The notes under the pieces: model-generated | The model's input: only the letters and a program-made list of their open reading frames with translations | What the model was told of the DNA's origin: nothing | Databases searched by the model: none | In this document: positions 14,558 to 23,159 of the stretch, one piece after another | Layout of the letters: every line of letters starts with the position of its first letter | How positions within the stretch are numbered: the stretch's first letter is position 1 | Translations under genes and position numbers: made by a program | Assembly: GCA_964498095.1 (NCBI GenBank) | Contig: CAZCFY010000004.1 | Span: 124,001-188,000, forward strand | Direction of reading: 5' to 3' | Length of the DNA: 64,000 bases | Source: SG-bin7 sp964498095 | GTDB taxonomy: Bacteria > Bdellovibrionota > Bdellovibrionia > Bdellovibrionales > SG-bin7

Positions 14558-14899
14558 TTAATCCTCATCCTCTTTTACGAGGCTTACATCTTCGCCATTC
14601 AGAATTGCCTTTAAGACTTGGCTAGGACGGAAAGTAAGAACGCGACGCGCGCTAATTTTTATTTGCTCACCGGTTTGCGGGTTGCGGCCAACGCGTTGAT
14701 TTTTTTGCCGCACGATGAAGTTTCCAAACCCAGAGATTTTTACATTATCCCCTTTTTGCAGAACACCTTTCAAAGACACAAAAACCAGATCCACCAACTC
14801 CGAGGCCTCTTTTTTTGAAAAGCCTATTTTCTGGTAAACCTTTTCGACTAAATCCGCCTTCGTGATCGTTGAATTCCCAGTGATGTTCCTTGCGGGCAT
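14558..14899 (-). CDS. ihfA: Integration host factor alpha subunit / HU-like protein
   Basis: 113 aa DNA-bending protein of the HU/IHF family: ITKADLVEKVYQKIGFSKKEASELVDLVFVSLKGVLQKGDNVKISGFGNF, then the beta-arm motif GRNPQTGEQIKI and RRVLTFRPSQVLKAILNG. Position after pheT identifies it as the IhfA lineage. It has an N-terminal extension of ~10 residues and an acidic C-terminal tail (SLVKEDED) compared with E. coli. GAGGAG precedes the ATG. IHF shapes promoters and recombination sites. Confidence 0.92.
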   Translation of the reverse strand: MPARNITGNSTITKADLVEKVYQKIGFSKKEASELVDLVFVSLKGVLQKGDNVKISGFGNFIVRQKNQRVGRNPQTGEQIKISARRVLTFRPSQVLKAILNGEDVSLVKEDED

Positions 14900-14970
14900 A
14901 ATTTCTCCTCTAACCCTTCAAAATTACTCATATAAAGGCTATCAAGGATTCTTTAAGCTTTTCAAGCTTA

Positions 14971-17406
14971 TTATCTGACGGCAATCGAAAATTTCTGACT
15001 AACAGAGTCAATAATCTTCTTTTGCAAATCTAAAAGTATTTGATCCGATAATGTCACCTCAGGATCTAATACACGATATCTGAAGGCGAGAGACTTGTGT
15101 CCCTCAGGTAAATTACCACCCTCGTATAAATCAAAAACATTTACTTCCTGGACTAGCTTTCCGCCCGCCTTTTTGATTTCACCAGCTATTTCGGCCGCTG
15201 TAAGTTTATTGGGCACAACAAAGGCAAGATCGCGGTCAACAGCGGCGAATCTAGAAATCTTTGTAAACTTAGGAACGCGCGGTTGTCCCGCCGTTAATTT
15301 TTCGAAATTAAACTCTGCGACCGCAACTTCACAACGAAGTTTCATCGCATCAGCAAACTTTGGATGAAGGGCTCCGACAAAGCCAATTACTTTTCCTTCG
15401 AAATTTAAAACTGCCGATTGGCCCGGATGTAAAAATTCGGGAATATTGGCACCCGTCAAGTTGGACCACTGCCAATTGCGGCCGCGTAGCGCGTGGATCA
15501 CTTGCTCCACGGCTTCTTTTAGTTCCAAAACCACAGGACCCGTTTCTTTTTGCCAAAGACCAACCCGTTTTCCCCAGCCAATCCAAGCCAAACGTGATTC
15601 TTCCTGATAACCGTTTTGATTCTTTGCAAAGGCATAACCTAATTCGTAGAGTCGCCCGACCTCGTTCCCATGGCGGTAATTAAAATCCATGTTCTTCACG
15701 AGATTAGGCAATAAACTTACGCGCATGACATTTAAATCTTCTGAGAGCGGATTTAAAATTGGAATACTCTGCTCCGCATTCATAAATCCGTGAACCTGGT
15801 ATTTTTTAACGTCACCCAAAAATTCCCGCTGCCAGGCCTCTTTTAGAAAGGCAAAGTTAACCGCCTGGCTAAAGCCCTGCGACTGTACCGCCTGATTTAC
15901 GCGAATTTCATTATCGTAGACCAAATTATGCTGAGTCGGTTGAAACTCAGAGGTGGGAATATGTTCTGGTACCTGATCATAGCCAACGAGTCGTGCGTAT
16001 TCTTCGGCAAAATCAATTTCAAATTCCAAATCATGGCGATAACTCGGTGGCTTGATTAGATATATTCCGTCGTATTGAACCGCTAATTCGCAGCCCAGAC
16101 TTTTTATTTTTTCGACAAAATTTTCCTCTTCAATCTTCATGCCGAGTTGCTGGCGAATAAAGTCTATGGCCACGCGCACTTCTTTACGTTGCACGGGTTG
16201 CGGATAGTTATCATACGCATCCCCATAGGCCTCCGCTTGCGCGCACTCGGCAAGTAAAACGCTGGCCCGATTCATCGCGAGCAAAACAGCTTCAGGGTCA
16301 ACACCGCGGGTAAACCGATAAGCTGAATCCGTCTCTATGCCGTGGCGCCGGGCCGTGCGGCGAACGGCAGAAGGTAAAAAGTAAGCGGATTCTAAAAACA
16401 CATTTTTTGTTTTTTCATTTACGCCCGAATTTAATCCCCCGACGACACCCGCCAGAGCGACGGGACGGGAGCCGTCACGGATCATGAGTTCCTCACCCGT
16501 TAGCGTAATCTCGGTTTTATCAAATGATGTAAATTTCTCGCCGGACTTGGAGCTATCGACAATAATTTGCCCACCGGAAAGCTGATCTGCATCAAACGCA
16601 TGAAGTGGCTGCCCCAACTCCAGCATGACATAGTTTGTAATATCGACGACATTATTGATGGACTTCATTCCCAACGATTCAAGGCGGGTTTTCATCCAAT
16701 CTGGCGACGGTCCCACTTTCACATTTGACAAATAGCGTCCCGTGTAGCGCGGACAACGTGATTTATCGTTTACTATCAACCGAATCTTTTGTTTTGATGA
16801 CTTGCCGTTTTCCTCGAGGGATTTTAGCGGAAAATTATAATCCTTTTTAAGTAGACTCGCGATTTCGCGTGCCAAACCGAAGTGACTTAAGCAGTCCGAA
16901 CGGTTGGGAGTTACCTTAAGTTCAAAAAATATGTCATTAAGCCCCTTATATTCAGCGAAACTTTTTCCCACGGGGGCATCCGCCGGCAAGATCATTATGC
17001 CTTCGCTCTCCGCCTGCAGTCCTAACTCTTTTTCCGAACAGAGCATTCCCATAGAGTCGACGTTACGAATTTTCGATAATTTTATTTCGAAATTCCCTGG
17101 CAATATAGCTCCAGGCAGGGCGACGACTACTTTGTCTTGCGCTTTATGGTTTTTAGCGCCGCAAACGATTTGGTGAACTTTTCCGCTACCGGTTGTTACC
17201 TGACAAAGCGTTAAGCGATCCGCATTGGGATGCTGGCCTTTTTCTAGAATCTGTCCAATGACAACATTGTTAAAAGTTTTTGCGGCATTTTCGATGGCTT
17301 CGACTTCCAAGCCCGCTTGCGTAAGAATATTGGCGAGTTTTTCGGGTTCTTTCATGAACTCTTTAACGTCGACGTAATCATTTAACCAATTTAAAGAGTA
17401 TTTCAT
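14971..17406 (-). CDS. pheT: Phenylalanyl-tRNA synthetase beta chain
   Basis: 811 aa, a full-length bacterial PheT. The N-terminal MKYSLNWLNDYVDV is diagnostic. An EMAP/tRNA-binding domain follows (VVIGQILEKGQHPNADRLTLCQVTTG), then B3/B4 editing (RCPRYTGRYLSNVKVGPSPDWM), B5 (about 400-480), the pseudo-catalytic core, and the C-terminal ferredoxin-like anticodon-binding domain (KISRFAAVDRDLAFVV...VFDLYEG). It forms the alpha2beta2 enzyme with PheS that charges tRNA-Phe and hydrolyses mischarged Tyr. The ATG follows the pheS TAA directly, with no gap. Confidence 0.97.
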   Translation of the reverse strand: MKYSLNWLNDYVDVKEFMKEPEKLANILTQAGLEVEAIENAAKTFNNVVIGQILEKGQHPNADRLTLCQVTTGSGKVHQIVCGAKNHKAQDKVVVALPGAILPGNFEIKLSKIRNVDSMGMLCSEKELGLQAESEGIMILPADAPVGKSFAEYKGLNDIFFELKVTPNRSDCLSHFGLAREIASLLKKDYNFPLKSLEENGKSSKQKIRLIVNDKSRCPRYTGRYLSNVKVGPSPDWMKTRLESLGMKSINNVVDITNYVMLELGQPLHAFDADQLSGGQIIVDSSKSGEKFTSFDKTEITLTGEELMIRDGSRPVALAGVVGGLNSGVNEKTKNVFLESAYFLPSAVRRTARRHGIETDSAYRFTRGVDPEAVLLAMNRASVLLAECAQAEAYGDAYDNYPQPVQRKEVRVAIDFIRQQLGMKIEEENFVEKIKSLGCELAVQYDGIYLIKPPSYRHDLEFEIDFAEEYARLVGYDQVPEHIPTSEFQPTQHNLVYDNEIRVNQAVQSQGFSQAVNFAFLKEAWQREFLGDVKKYQVHGFMNAEQSIPILNPLSEDLNVMRVSLLPNLVKNMDFNYRHGNEVGRLYELGYAFAKNQNGYQEESRLAWIGWGKRVGLWQKETGPVVLELKEAVEQVIHALRGRNWQWSNLTGANIPEFLHPGQSAVLNFEGKVIGFVGALHPKFADAMKLRCEVAVAEFNFEKLTAGQPRVPKFTKISRFAAVDRDLAFVVPNKLTAAEIAGEIKKAGGKLVQEVNVFDLYEGGNLPEGHKSLAFRYRVLDPEVTLSDQILLDLQKKIIDSVSQKFSIAVR

Positions 17407-18426
17407 TTAAAACTGCTCCAAGAAACGCGTGTCGTTTTCCACCATCAAGCGGATATCATCAATGCCATATTTCACAATGGCCATACGCTCGATTCCAAAA
17501 CCAAACGCAAAGCCCTGCCACTCAGGATAAGAAATTTTGCAATGCCTGAAGACTTCGGGATGCACAAGTCCACATCCGCCCATCTCAAGCCATCCCGTGT
17601 TTTTACAAAGCCCGCAACCCTTGCCGGCACATTTTGGACAGCTACAATCAAATTCAGCACTCGGCTCAGTGAAAGGAAAAAAACTGGGGCGCAGGCGAAC
17701 TTTTGTTTTACTACCAAAAAGCTCCCGCATGAAGTAAGCGATAGTTCCCTTGAGATCAGCCATCGAAACTTTCTTATCAATTAACAAACCTTCAATTTGA
17801 TGGAACTGCGGTAAATGGGTTTGATCCGAATCACAACGAAAAACAGTTCCCGGCGCAACTATTCGAATGGGTGGCTTTTCTAACTCCATCGTGCGAATTT
17901 GCACGGGACTAGTATGCGTTCGCAAAACATGTTGTTTATCAATATAGAAAGTATCCTGCATGTCCCGCGCGGGATGATCCGCAGGAATATTTAAAGCCTC
18001 AAAGTTATTACGGTCGGACTCAATCAGCGGACCCAAGCGAACGCTAAATCCCAGGCGCGTAAGAATTTCCGTGACCTCTTGAATGACTGTCGTAATAGGG
18101 TGTTGAAAGCCCATCAAACGCCTCGGCCCGGGTAATGTCATATCCAAACGCTCAGATAGTAATTTAGAATCCAGCTCTTTCTGCTTTAAGGACTTCTCGC
18201 GCTCATCATATATGGATTCAAGGGCGGTTTTGGCTTCATTCATCCACTTGCCAATAAGGGGCCGCTGATCCTTGGGAACATCACCCATTTCCTTCATCAG
18301 AAGCGATAACGCCCCACTCTTGCCCAAATATTTTACCTTACAATCGTAAAGTTCTTTCAAATTGGTAGCGGCTTGCATGTCTTTTGAGGCCTGAGATTGG
18401 ATGGCCTGAATTTTCTCCTGGTACAT
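17407..18426 (-). CDS. pheS: Phenylalanyl-tRNA synthetase alpha chain
   Basis: 339 aa. The N-terminal coiled coil (to about residue 90) is followed by the class II catalytic core: GFQHPITTVIQEVTEIL, FEALNIPADHPARDMQDTFY, LLRTHTSPVQIRTM-like RTHTSPVQ, FRCDSDQTHLPQFHQIEGL and FAFGFGIERMAIVKYGIDDIR. Unusually it carries a four-Cys insertion (CSCPKCAGKGCGLCKNTGW) that looks like a zinc knuckle and is seen in many bacterial PheS. It is the first gene of pheST-ihfA-merR and is divergent from rsmG with ~43 bp between starts. Confidence 0.97.
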   Translation of the reverse strand: MYQEKIQAIQSQASKDMQAATNLKELYDCKVKYLGKSGALSLLMKEMGDVPKDQRPLIGKWMNEAKTALESIYDEREKSLKQKELDSKLLSERLDMTLPGPRRLMGFQHPITTVIQEVTEILTRLGFSVRLGPLIESDRNNFEALNIPADHPARDMQDTFYIDKQHVLRTHTSPVQIRTMELEKPPIRIVAPGTVFRCDSDQTHLPQFHQIEGLLIDKKVSMADLKGTIAYFMRELFGSKTKVRLRPSFFPFTEPSAEFDCSCPKCAGKGCGLCKNTGWLEMGGCGLVHPEVFRHCKISYPEWQGFAFGFGIERMAIVKYGIDDIRLMVENDTRFLEQF

Positions 18427-18469
18427 TGGGAAATCTTGTATTATTTTGCGCGATCTAGCAAGGACCCAA

Positions 18470-19180
18470 ATGCGTAACGCGAAAAATAACCGTCGATTTC
18501 AGCCCGGCCGCCGCCGATTGCCCCAAGAAGACTTTTCTTTTACGGAGGCCGATGACCGTGTCGCCGAAATTTTTCGCAATCATGGCTTGGAGGATTACCC
18601 CCACGAGCGGCGGCACCAGCTGGTAAACTTTTACTTTCTGCTCATGAAGCATCAAAAAACCTATAATTTAACCCGCCTTGTAAGCTTGCGCGATGTTGCT
18701 ATAAAACATTTTATCGACTGTCTCATGATTCCACGGCTTACAAAATTGCAGTTCCCTCTTTTAGACATGGGAACAGGCGCTGGTTTTCCTGGCATCCCCC
18801 TTAAAATTGATTTCCCCGAAGAACGCATAATATTAAACGAGGGCGTACAAAAAAAGGTAGATTTTCTTAAGGTCGTGCGTGAAGAGCTTAAATTGCAGAA
18901 TCTCGACATTATCGGCCGCAAGGTCGATAAAGATTTCTCCTATCCTGTACAGGGAATAATTACCCGCGCCGTGGAAGATTTATGCGAGAACCTAGAGCGC
19001 GTGGGCGGTTTTTTGCCGGCGGGTGCAAAAGTGTATTTCATGAAGGGCCCCAACGTAGGCAACGAAGTAAAAAAGGCGACCGAGCGGCTGGCCGAAATGT
19101 TTGTCTTAGACGCCGATATTCCCTACAAAATCCACGAAACCCCGCATGAACGCCGGCTGGTGGTTTTTAAAAAAATATGA
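18470..19180 (+). CDS. rsmG: 16S rRNA (guanine(527)-N7)-methyltransferase
   Basis: SAM-dependent methylase that modifies G527 of 16S rRNA. GidB/RsmG signatures: QKTYNLTRLVSLRDVAIKHFIDCL, the SAM motif LLDMGTGAGFPGIPLKI, and KKVDFLKVVREELKL. The protein is 236 aa with a basic N-terminal stretch (MRNAKNNRRFQPGRRRLPQ) that most homologues lack. The ATG at 18470 has AAGGA 6 nt upstream; a TTG at 18446 is possible but has no such support. It is coupled to the next methylase gene by an ATGA overlap. Confidence 0.93.
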   Translation: MRNAKNNRRFQPGRRRLPQEDFSFTEADDRVAEIFRNHGLEDYPHERRHQLVNFYFLLMKHQKTYNLTRLVSLRDVAIKHFIDCLMIPRLTKLQFPLLDMGTGAGFPGIPLKIDFPEERIILNEGVQKKVDFLKVVREELKLQNLDIIGRKVDKDFSYPVQGIITRAVEDLCENLERVGGFLPAGAKVYFMKGPNVGNEVKKATERLAEMFVLDADIPYKIHETPHERRLVVFKKI

Positions 19181-19935
19181 TCGAAAGCAAGACTAATCCC
19201 ACTTTTAGGCGCTATCTTTCGCTGCTTGAATCCGCCGGTATAAAGGAGTCTCAGGAATTTTTAATCTTCGGGCAAAAAGCCGTACTAGAAACTCTCCGCA
19301 ATTTTCCAGATAAAGTTTCTGAAGTTATAACCTTTCCTAAATCCGAGGCGCTCAAGTCCATTCCCAAAAACATCAAACTCACCGAACTTTCTAAAACATT
19401 ATTTAATGAGGTGGATGTTTTTAATACCGGCTTTCCAATACTGGTGGCCAAAACCTGGCAACTGCCAATTATTGATTTCAAGGCCCCCGTCGATGGCTTT
19501 GAAATCTTATGTCCCATTGGTGACCCCCGAAATCTGGGAGCTTTGTTACGCTCTTCCTTTGCCTTAGGTGCGAGCAAAATTATTTTATTAAAGGAAGCAA
19601 GCAACCCCTTTTTACCGGCTTGCACCCGTGCGGCCAGCGGCAGTATTTTTCATATTCCCCTTTTGCGCGGACCTGCGCTTAAAGAGATTCGCGAATTATG
19701 TGACAGAGACCTGCACTTTGCGCTCGACATGAATGGCAACGATATTGCCAATTTCAAATGGCCACTGGACCTACGTCTGGTGATTGGCGAAGAAGGACCT
19801 GGACTCAGGGACATAGAATTCGCCCGAAAACTTACAATTAAGCAACAAGACGGTGCCGACTCTTTAAATGTCTCAGTTGCCACAAGCCTTGCACTTTTTA
19901 GTTACCGTTGCCAGCACCCGATTTCAAAAAAATAA
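19177..19935 (+). CDS. TrmH/SpoU family RNA methyltransferase
   Basis: 252 aa with the SPOUT knot: an N-terminal substrate-binding part (SQEFLIFGQKAVLETL) and the catalytic domain with CPIGDPRNLGALLRSSFALGASKII (motif 1; the usual Asn is displaced), RLVIGEEGPGLRD (motif 2) and DSLNVSVATSLALFSY (motif 3). These enzymes 2'-O-methylate tRNA or rRNA; the exact nucleotide cannot be read from sequence. It overlaps rsmG by ATGA, making a two-gene RNA-modification operon. Confidence 0.9.
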   Translation: MIESKTNPTFRRYLSLLESAGIKESQEFLIFGQKAVLETLRNFPDKVSEVITFPKSEALKSIPKNIKLTELSKTLFNEVDVFNTGFPILVAKTWQLPIIDFKAPVDGFEILCPIGDPRNLGALLRSSFALGASKIILLKEASNPFLPACTRAASGSIFHIPLLRGPALKEIRELCDRDLHFALDMNGNDIANFKWPLDLRLVIGEEGPGLRDIEFARKLTIKQQDGADSLNVSVATSLALFSYRCQHPISKK

Positions 19936-20082
19936 GGTCCAGCGTCGTAAGCCTGTGTAATAAATAAAATTTGGGACCAGGATAAGTTTATCTTCGTTGC
20001 TTATTTAGCAAAAAGTCTGAATCATTAGACATTGCAATCACAATTTAGCATCCCAAACATCTAAGGTAAAAGGAGTTACCGA

Positions 20083-20970
20083 ATGAAAGTTTTAAGTGCA
20101 GTTAGTATAGTCGTTGCACTCGTTGCCTCAGTGGGCATGGCGCACACAGGGACTACAGAGTGTATTCCGAAAAACAATTTGCTTATTCCCGAAACACAAA
20201 ATTTTTCTGGAATAACTAAAGAAGAATTCATGGACGTGTTAGACAAAGTTGAAAAAGTCTACGCGCCCATTATCGAATCATTCGGTGCTACACTTGATGT
20301 AGTAAAAAGCTGGGATGATGACACTGTAAACGCGCAAGCGTGGCAAACTGGTAAAACATGGCACATCGAAATGTTTGGTGGTTTAGCCCGTCATAAAGAG
20401 ACAACTGTCGACGGCATGGCGTTAGTTGCCTGTCACGAACTTGGTCACCATGTTGGCGGCCTGCCACGAATTCAATGGGCTTCTAACGAAGGTCAGTCTG
20501 ACTACTACGGTTCGCTAAAATGTTTACGTAAAGTTTGGGCGAACGATAATAACGTGGAAGTCGTTTCCAACATGGAAATTCCTGAACTCGTAAAAGAAAA
20601 ATGTAATTCGCAATTCAAGAGCGAAGGCGATGCCGCCATCTGTATGCGCGGTTCGATGGCCGGAATGTCTTTGGGCCGTTTACTAGGATCGCTTGGCGGC
20701 CAAAAAATGCCGAAGTTTGAAACTCCCGATAGCAAAATCGTGAAAAAAACAAACAACAATCATCCTAAAGCACAATGCCGTTTGGACACTTACTTTGCCG
20801 GCGCCGCTTGCAAAGTGGAGCACAACATTGACGTTAGCAACACGGATCCAGAAGTTGGCGTTTGCTCACGCAAGTTCGGCGAAAACACTGGTGTTCGCCC
20901 CCTTTGCTGGTTCTTTGATCCCGCAGCTGATGCTAAAGATAAAGACGTATTGTTAACTTTCGTAAAATAA
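20083..20970 (+). CDS. Secreted HExxH metalloprotease-like protein, copy 1
   Basis: 295 aa with a Sec signal peptide (MKVLSAVSIVVALVASVGMA). The putative zinc site is HELGH at residues 118-122, in ALVACHELGHHVGG. It is followed by a strongly conserved WASNEGQSDYYGSLKCLR (Glu136 or Asp140 are candidates for the third ligand). Cysteines at about 117, 148 and later positions probably form disulfides, as expected for an extracytoplasmic enzyme. The order HExxH-(~14)-E places it among gluzincin-like folds, but the family is not one I can name. SD AGGAG, own terminator. It is paralogous to the next gene, at a glance about half identical. Confidence 0.75.
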   Translation: MKVLSAVSIVVALVASVGMAHTGTTECIPKNNLLIPETQNFSGITKEEFMDVLDKVEKVYAPIIESFGATLDVVKSWDDDTVNAQAWQTGKTWHIEMFGGLARHKETTVDGMALVACHELGHHVGGLPRIQWASNEGQSDYYGSLKCLRKVWANDNNVEVVSNMEIPELVKEKCNSQFKSEGDAAICMRGSMAGMSLGRLLGSLGGQKMPKFETPDSKIVKKTNNNHPKAQCRLDTYFAGAACKVEHNIDVSNTDPEVGVCSRKFGENTGVRPLCWFFDPAADAKDKDVLLTFVK

Positions 20971-20989
20971 TTAAAAAAACGAAAAAAGA

Positions 20990-21020
20990 GAGGATTCTAG
21001 GATGGAATCCTCTTTTTTTT
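20990..21020 (+). terminator. Strong rho-independent terminator
   Basis: GAGGATTC (20990-20997) pairs with GAATCCTC (21005-21012), followed by eight T. It stands between the two metalloprotease genes, so copy 2 is either expressed by readthrough or from a promoter within the short 24-bp gap or the stem itself. Confidence 0.85.
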
Positions 21021-21044
21021 ATAACGGTATATGGAGGTACCTAA

Positions 21045-21962
21045 ATGAAATTAAAATTTGTTGTGATCTCGATGCTCTCGGCGATGACTCTGTCATTCGC
21101 GAATTCGACACACAGAACTCACGGCCACGAGTTTGCGCCACAAAATAATTTGCGCATCCCAGTTACCCAAAATTTTAGTGGAATCGAAGAAGCCGATTTT
21201 GATGCGGTTTTAGATGAAGTCGCAAAAATTTACGAACCCGTTTTTAAAGAACATGATGCGGAATTGGTTATCGATCGTTACTGGAAAGATCAAACCGTTA
21301 ACGCCTATGCTTTCCGCGAAGGAAAAGAATGGCACATAGCCATGTACGGCGGTTTGGCCCGGCATAAAGAAGTTACCCGCGACGGCTTCATGCTTGTTGC
21401 TTGTCACGAAATTGGCCATCACCTTGGCGGATTCCCCCGTGGCGGATGGGCATCTAACGAAGGTAACTCCGATTACTATGGTACTCTAAAATGTTTACGC
21501 CGTATTTGGGATGGCTTAGGCTCTGACTCTATTGAAGTCGTAAACAAAATGAAGGTCGACAAGACTGCCGCTGATGCTTGCGAAACTCAGTGGAAAAGTG
21601 CCGAAGAGCAAGCGGTTTGTAAACGTTCCGCAATGGCCGGCAAGGGACTGGCGCGTTTACTTGCAGTCCTCGGTGGCCAGGAAATGCCTGAGTTTGATAC
21701 TCCCGACACCACTGTCGTGACGAAGACAAGCCATTCACATCCTCGCGCCCAATGCCGCCTTGATACCTATTTCCACGGCGCCCTTTGCACTCTTGATTGG
21801 AAAATCGAAATGGATGAGAAAGATCCAAACATCGGCGCTTGTAAAGCCGGTGAAATCGGCGGTCGCAGATTCTGCTGGTACCGCGATCCTATCCCGCAAG
21901 AGCCACCACAACCACCAGATGAAGACACTGGTGATGACGACGAGGGTTCCATTCGCTGGTAA
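21045..21962 (+). CDS. Secreted HExxH metalloprotease-like protein, copy 2
   Basis: 305 aa, tandem paralogue of the preceding gene. Signal peptide MKLKFVVISMLSAMTLSFA. Zinc motif HEIGH at 121-125 within LVACHEIGHHLGG, then WASNEGNSDYYGTLKCLR at about 135-152. The shared C-terminal half includes HPRAQCRLDTYF and paired cysteines. It differs by an extra Pro- and acidic-rich tail (PQEPPQPPDEDTGDDDEG) absent from copy 1. GGAGG is 7 nt before the ATG. A strong terminator follows. Both are good candidates for export by the type II system encoded at 48-61 kb, an inference from context only. Confidence 0.75.
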   Translation: MKLKFVVISMLSAMTLSFANSTHRTHGHEFAPQNNLRIPVTQNFSGIEEADFDAVLDEVAKIYEPVFKEHDAELVIDRYWKDQTVNAYAFREGKEWHIAMYGGLARHKEVTRDGFMLVACHEIGHHLGGFPRGGWASNEGNSDYYGTLKCLRRIWDGLGSDSIEVVNKMKVDKTAADACETQWKSAEEQAVCKRSAMAGKGLARLLAVLGGQEMPEFDTPDTTVVTKTSHSHPRAQCRLDTYFHGALCTLDWKIEMDEKDPNIGACKAGEIGGRRFCWYRDPIPQEPPQPPDEDTGDDDEGSIRW

Positions 21963-22006
21963 CCGCAAAAAGGTTCCAGGTTCTTTTTGGTAACTATGGA
22001 GCGTCA

Positions 22007-22037
22007 AAAAGGAGGGTTTAAGCCCTCCTTTTTTTTG
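22007..22037 (+). terminator. Rho-independent terminator
   Basis: AAGGAGGG and CCCTCCTT flank a 6-nt loop (TTTAAG) with a long T-run, ~45 bp after the stop of metalloprotease copy 2. Confidence 0.85.
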
Positions 22038-22137
22038 GCACACCCCCTGCTTACAGTCTTACGGGGAATCTTAATTCAAATAAAATGACTGCGAGCTGAA
22101 ATATTTTCAGTCTCGTCTATAGAAAAGGGAAAATTCT

Positions 22138-23154
22138 ATGAAAAACCTATTATCAACTCTTGCGGTTTCAAGCTTAGCTTTTAGCGCCTGCGGTCCTATT
22201 GATGACATGAAAGAAATGAAAAAAACCACGGCCGAGATGGAACAAACGACTAAGGAACTCGCCGAAGTATCTAAAAAAATGAATAAGAGCACAACCCGCA
22301 TTGATGATAGCGCTGGAAATACTTACCGGGACATGCGCCTAGATACGTCCGTTAGCAACGGGTTTAAAGCCCTCAACGAAATGGAAGCTGCCAATTCCAT
22401 GGAACAAAAAATGATCGCCGCCGCCTACTACATGGCTTCCTTTGAGTTTCAAATTTGGAAGAATAAAGACCTTGATGGCGAGTTACTGCGGCAGAAAATG
22501 TATGCGCTAGCCGTAAAAAGACTTTTCGCTGACATGAAAGAATATGTATCAACACTTGATGATGCGCAGATTTTACCGACCTCTGGGGGTAACAATTTAA
22601 AAAATCTCTACGCCATGGCTGCCATGCTTCACGAAATTAATCCTAACCAGGAAGTGATGAGCGAAGTTAACGGGGTAAAATTGACTTCGGTTCTTGATCT
22701 TATTACCGACGGTCTACAAGCCGTGGCGCAAAGAAAATCCGGCCACGCTCCTGAATATCAAAAAATCGTCGCCCAAAACGAAGAGTTTGCGGTTCTTCTG
22801 TTACAACTACGCTATAATATTTTTACACTTAAAACTTTAAAAATGGTTTCCCATATAGACGATGGCTTCACCACAAAGGCGGCAATGTACTTATCGTCAT
22901 GGCAACCCGATTTTAGCGGACTAACCAATGATTCTAAAATGGAATTTGCCGCGAAAGTAATGGCACTGACCTTAGACACCCGTCACCGCTTAACAAGTAT
23001 GGGATATAAAATTGCTGATTTAAAACTTCCTCTGGGCCGCAAGTTTTCTTGGATCATGAAAAACATGGATCTCTCGAAACACAAAGGCTCCGGCTTTGCG
23101 AGTGTTAATTTGTTGGTAAAATCGCTGGAAGATTTAAAAAATTATTACAAATAA
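22138..23154 (+). CDS. Coiled-coil lipoprotein of unknown function
   Basis: 338 aa. The signal peptide ends in lipobox FSAC (Cys18, followed by Gly). Residues ~24-60 form a heptad-like coiled coil (DDMKEMKKTTAEMEQTTKELAEVSKKMNKSTTRI), followed by an all-helical domain of about 270 residues. No known family recognised. It was probably expressed from its own promoter after the terminator at 22037; a CTGAAA-TAT-TTTCAG palindrome lies in the leader. It ends 5 bp from the convergent FAD oxidoreductase gene. Confidence 0.65.
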   Translation: MKNLLSTLAVSSLAFSACGPIDDMKEMKKTTAEMEQTTKELAEVSKKMNKSTTRIDDSAGNTYRDMRLDTSVSNGFKALNEMEAANSMEQKMIAAAYYMASFEFQIWKNKDLDGELLRQKMYALAVKRLFADMKEYVSTLDDAQILPTSGGNNLKNLYAMAAMLHEINPNQEVMSEVNGVKLTSVLDLITDGLQAVAQRKSGHAPEYQKIVAQNEEFAVLLLQLRYNIFTLKTLKMVSHIDDGFTTKAAMYLSSWQPDFSGLTNDSKMEFAAKVMALTLDTRHRLTSMGYKIADLKLPLGRKFSWIMKNMDLSKHKGSGFASVNLLVKSLEDLKNYYK

Positions 23155-23159
23155 AAAAC

